Source: Viscum album
Taxonomy: Eukaryota; Streptophyta; Magnoliopsida; Santalales; Viscaceae
Length of the DNA: 64,000 nt
Reading direction: 5' to 3'
NCBI GenBank assembly: GCA_963277665.1
Contig: OY728121.1
Location: forward strand, 959,734,097 to 959,798,096
The notes beneath the pieces are model-generated. The model searched no databases and was not told where the DNA came from. It worked only from the letters and a program-made list of their open reading frames with translations. Position numbers and translations under genes: made by a program. Of this stretch, positions 62,351 to 64,000 are shown piece after piece. Positions within the stretch are counted from its first letter, which is position 1. Each line of letters starts with the position of its first letter.

Positions 62351-63277
62351 TCTCCAAAATATGTTAATATCTTCCATAAATACCTGAATCACTATAAAAA
62401 ATCATATATACTTCCAAAATACAATTCTATATTTATTTCACAAATAAAATACCATCTTATCATAAATTATTTATGTTTACCTTAATTATATAATTCTCCC
62501 CAAATAGTGAACTTCTATAAAAATAACATTGATCAATGTCATGAAATCACTCTTCAAAATCATGGTTATCAATAAGATAAAACATATGTTTCCCAAATGT
62601 AATAACCCTTTTATGCCAATTAACTATAATTGCCTCATCATCATAGATCATCTTAACCCTAAAGTTTATTAAAATCTTATCTCTATGGAATCTAAAGTAA
62701 TTATTTCTCAAAAAACCTTTTCACTAAAACACATATAAAACCTTAGGGTCGTATTAGAATAATTTCTCCCAAAATAATCTTAATAATCTTAACATATCAC
62801 CACTTAAAACCTCAAAATTATTTCCTTTTCCTTTAAAAATATGATCGTACTTAGACTTATCAAACCATGACACTTTAGCTTTATCCCATACAAACATGGC
62901 TTATCATAGGTTTCCATAGGTTCAATTCACTCATTCTTCATTATAGTTTATAAAGAAAATGTGAATTAACTGAAGAATTATCCCCTAGAAATGCATGGAT
63001 AGGTGTATAATCTTATGACCACTCATCATGAACCAGTGATGATCAAGTTAATTCCCAATCCATCACTTTCATTGTTATTATCCCTTTGTGAATCTTTTTC
63101 ATATCCGCATCCACTTTATAGTATCTGGATCGGGGTTTCATTGATATGAAATAATACAATATCTAATTTACCAAAACATTAAGATTTTATCTTTATATTT
63201 GACTTATCTACAAGGTTTTCAAAAATTATTCTAATCCAAATCTATAAAACAATATAAACCTTCCCTTTGATGCCAAT
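62351..63277 (-). mobile_element. Right remnant of element D internal region
   Basis: About 0.9 kb of AT-rich sequence with no readable domain, between the right end of C and the presumed LTR of D. The minus strand at 63263-63275 reads TGGCATCAAAGGG, an initiator-methionine-like primer site two bases from the proposed LTR edge. A weaker alternative, CCTTTTATGCCA on the plus strand, is near 62609-62621. Confidence 0.4.
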
Positions 63278-64000
63278 TATACACCTCATGACTTAAACAA
63301 CCCATAATTACATAATTTATAATAAGGGCCACACATTCTTACATTTAATGGATCTTTTCTATTTATAATTTAAGATAATTAGGAAAAACACTTACATATC
63401 ACACCCTTATAATAAGAACTAGAAACTTCTACACAATATCTATCTTTTCTACAAAAATAGGATTCTTATATTTAAACTCATGTTTCATTTAAAACATGTT
63501 TGGTTCTTTAAATTTAAATATCTATATTAGAAATTTCGAGCTTTCCCTAGTTCTTACTCATCCTTATGCACTTTTAAAAACATTTGAAAACTTTGTAATA
63601 GAATAAAAATATCATTAAGTGTAACAAAAATAATGAAACATGTTAGTCCATTTTGAAAATCCCAAAATACCATAATAAATTTCACCCTTTTACATTATAA
63701 AATTGACCTAAAATAATCATTTTCTTTATCATGGAAAATTCATCATTTTCCAAATATATTCATAAAATATATCGTAAGAAATATAGAATTCAAAACAATA
63801 ATTATGAGGGTTTCTTTGTAAAACATGGGTAATCATAAAAACATTTTCTCAAAAAACCTTCTTTTCACCCTCAAAAGGTGAATAGACATTCCCTTTAATA
63901 TATTTTCATTAGATAGTATTTTTAAATAAAAATACTGATGTAAATATTATATCTTTCCAATATATCTATCCTTTATTTTTTTTATGATTCAAAAAGTACC
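63278..64000 (-). repeat. 5' LTR of element D (cut by window edge)
   Basis: 63716-64000 aligns with 1-272. The left limit is inferred from the primer-site-like word just before it, so it is approximate. No gene seen. Confidence 0.5.

Noticed and set aside
62609..62621. Alternative primer-binding site for element D
   Set aside because: CCTTTTATGCCA also resembles the methionine site, but the word at 63263-63275 is closer and has the usual two-base distance to a T-starting LTR edge. Not settled.
1..64000. tRNA, rRNA or organelle DNA
   Set aside because: No cloverleaf-type T-loop/anticodon arrangement or rRNA core was noticed by eye. The content is nuclear transposons. A tRNAscan run was not possible.

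Overview
The window looks like heterochromatic DNA from a large, AT-rich plant nuclear genome. The evidence is Ty3/gypsy retrotransposons of two plant clades (Athila, and Tekay/Del-like chromoviruses), a CACTA transposon end, methionine- and aspartate-tRNA-type primer sites, and decay dominated by C-to-T change. I cannot name the species. I found no intact host gene, tRNA, rRNA or CRISPR array. Almost the whole window can be explained as transposons inserted inside transposons.

The nest, outermost first, is as follows. (D) A chromovirus on the minus strand whose low-coordinate LTR fills 1-3621 and whose other LTR begins near 63278 and runs off the right edge. Only about 1.9 kb lies between them. 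(C) A chromovirus (minus strand) at 4608-62345, with LTRs at 4608-8478 and 13651-16841 plus 61942-62345, and decayed gag-pol at 8479-13650. (B) A chromovirus (minus strand) at 16842-61936, inserted into C's 5' LTR. Its LTRs are 16842-19325 and 43011-44237 plus 60680-61936, each exactly 2484 bp once the later insertion is removed. Its coding part is split into 39071-43000 (gag, protease, RT, RNase H, start of integrase) and 19426-20448 (rest of integrase). (X) A CACTA-type DNA transposon at 20452-39070, inserted into B's integrase. (F) A 1.9-kb foldback element (23681-25606) and (A) a chromovirus (minus strand, 26201-36915), both inside X. (E) An Athila element (plus strand) at 44238-60674, inserted into B's 5' LTR. 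Flanking target duplications are exact for A (TGAGA) and E (CCCAT). They carry one mismatch for B (GTTAC/ATTAC), C (TATAA/TAAAA) and X (CAT/CAA).

The youngest and most readable element is E. Its two LTRs of about 4.24 kb look roughly 95% identical in the stretch I compared. Its gag-pol is one frame from 48660 to 54509, broken by about two dozen stops (mostly C-to-T type) and two compensating frameshifts. The integrase triad has DD35E spacing. A, B and C keep recognisable RT, RNase H, integrase or chromodomain remnants, but every one is broken. A has lost the centre of its RT.

Other structures worth attention are a satellite-like array with three- and four-monomer higher-order repeats inside the CACTA element, and a broken DUF4283/zinc-knuckle gene fragment in the same element, cut in two by A. 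There are also three different short-motif clusters in the LTRs of E, C and A, and a GC-rich block conserved in both LTRs of E.
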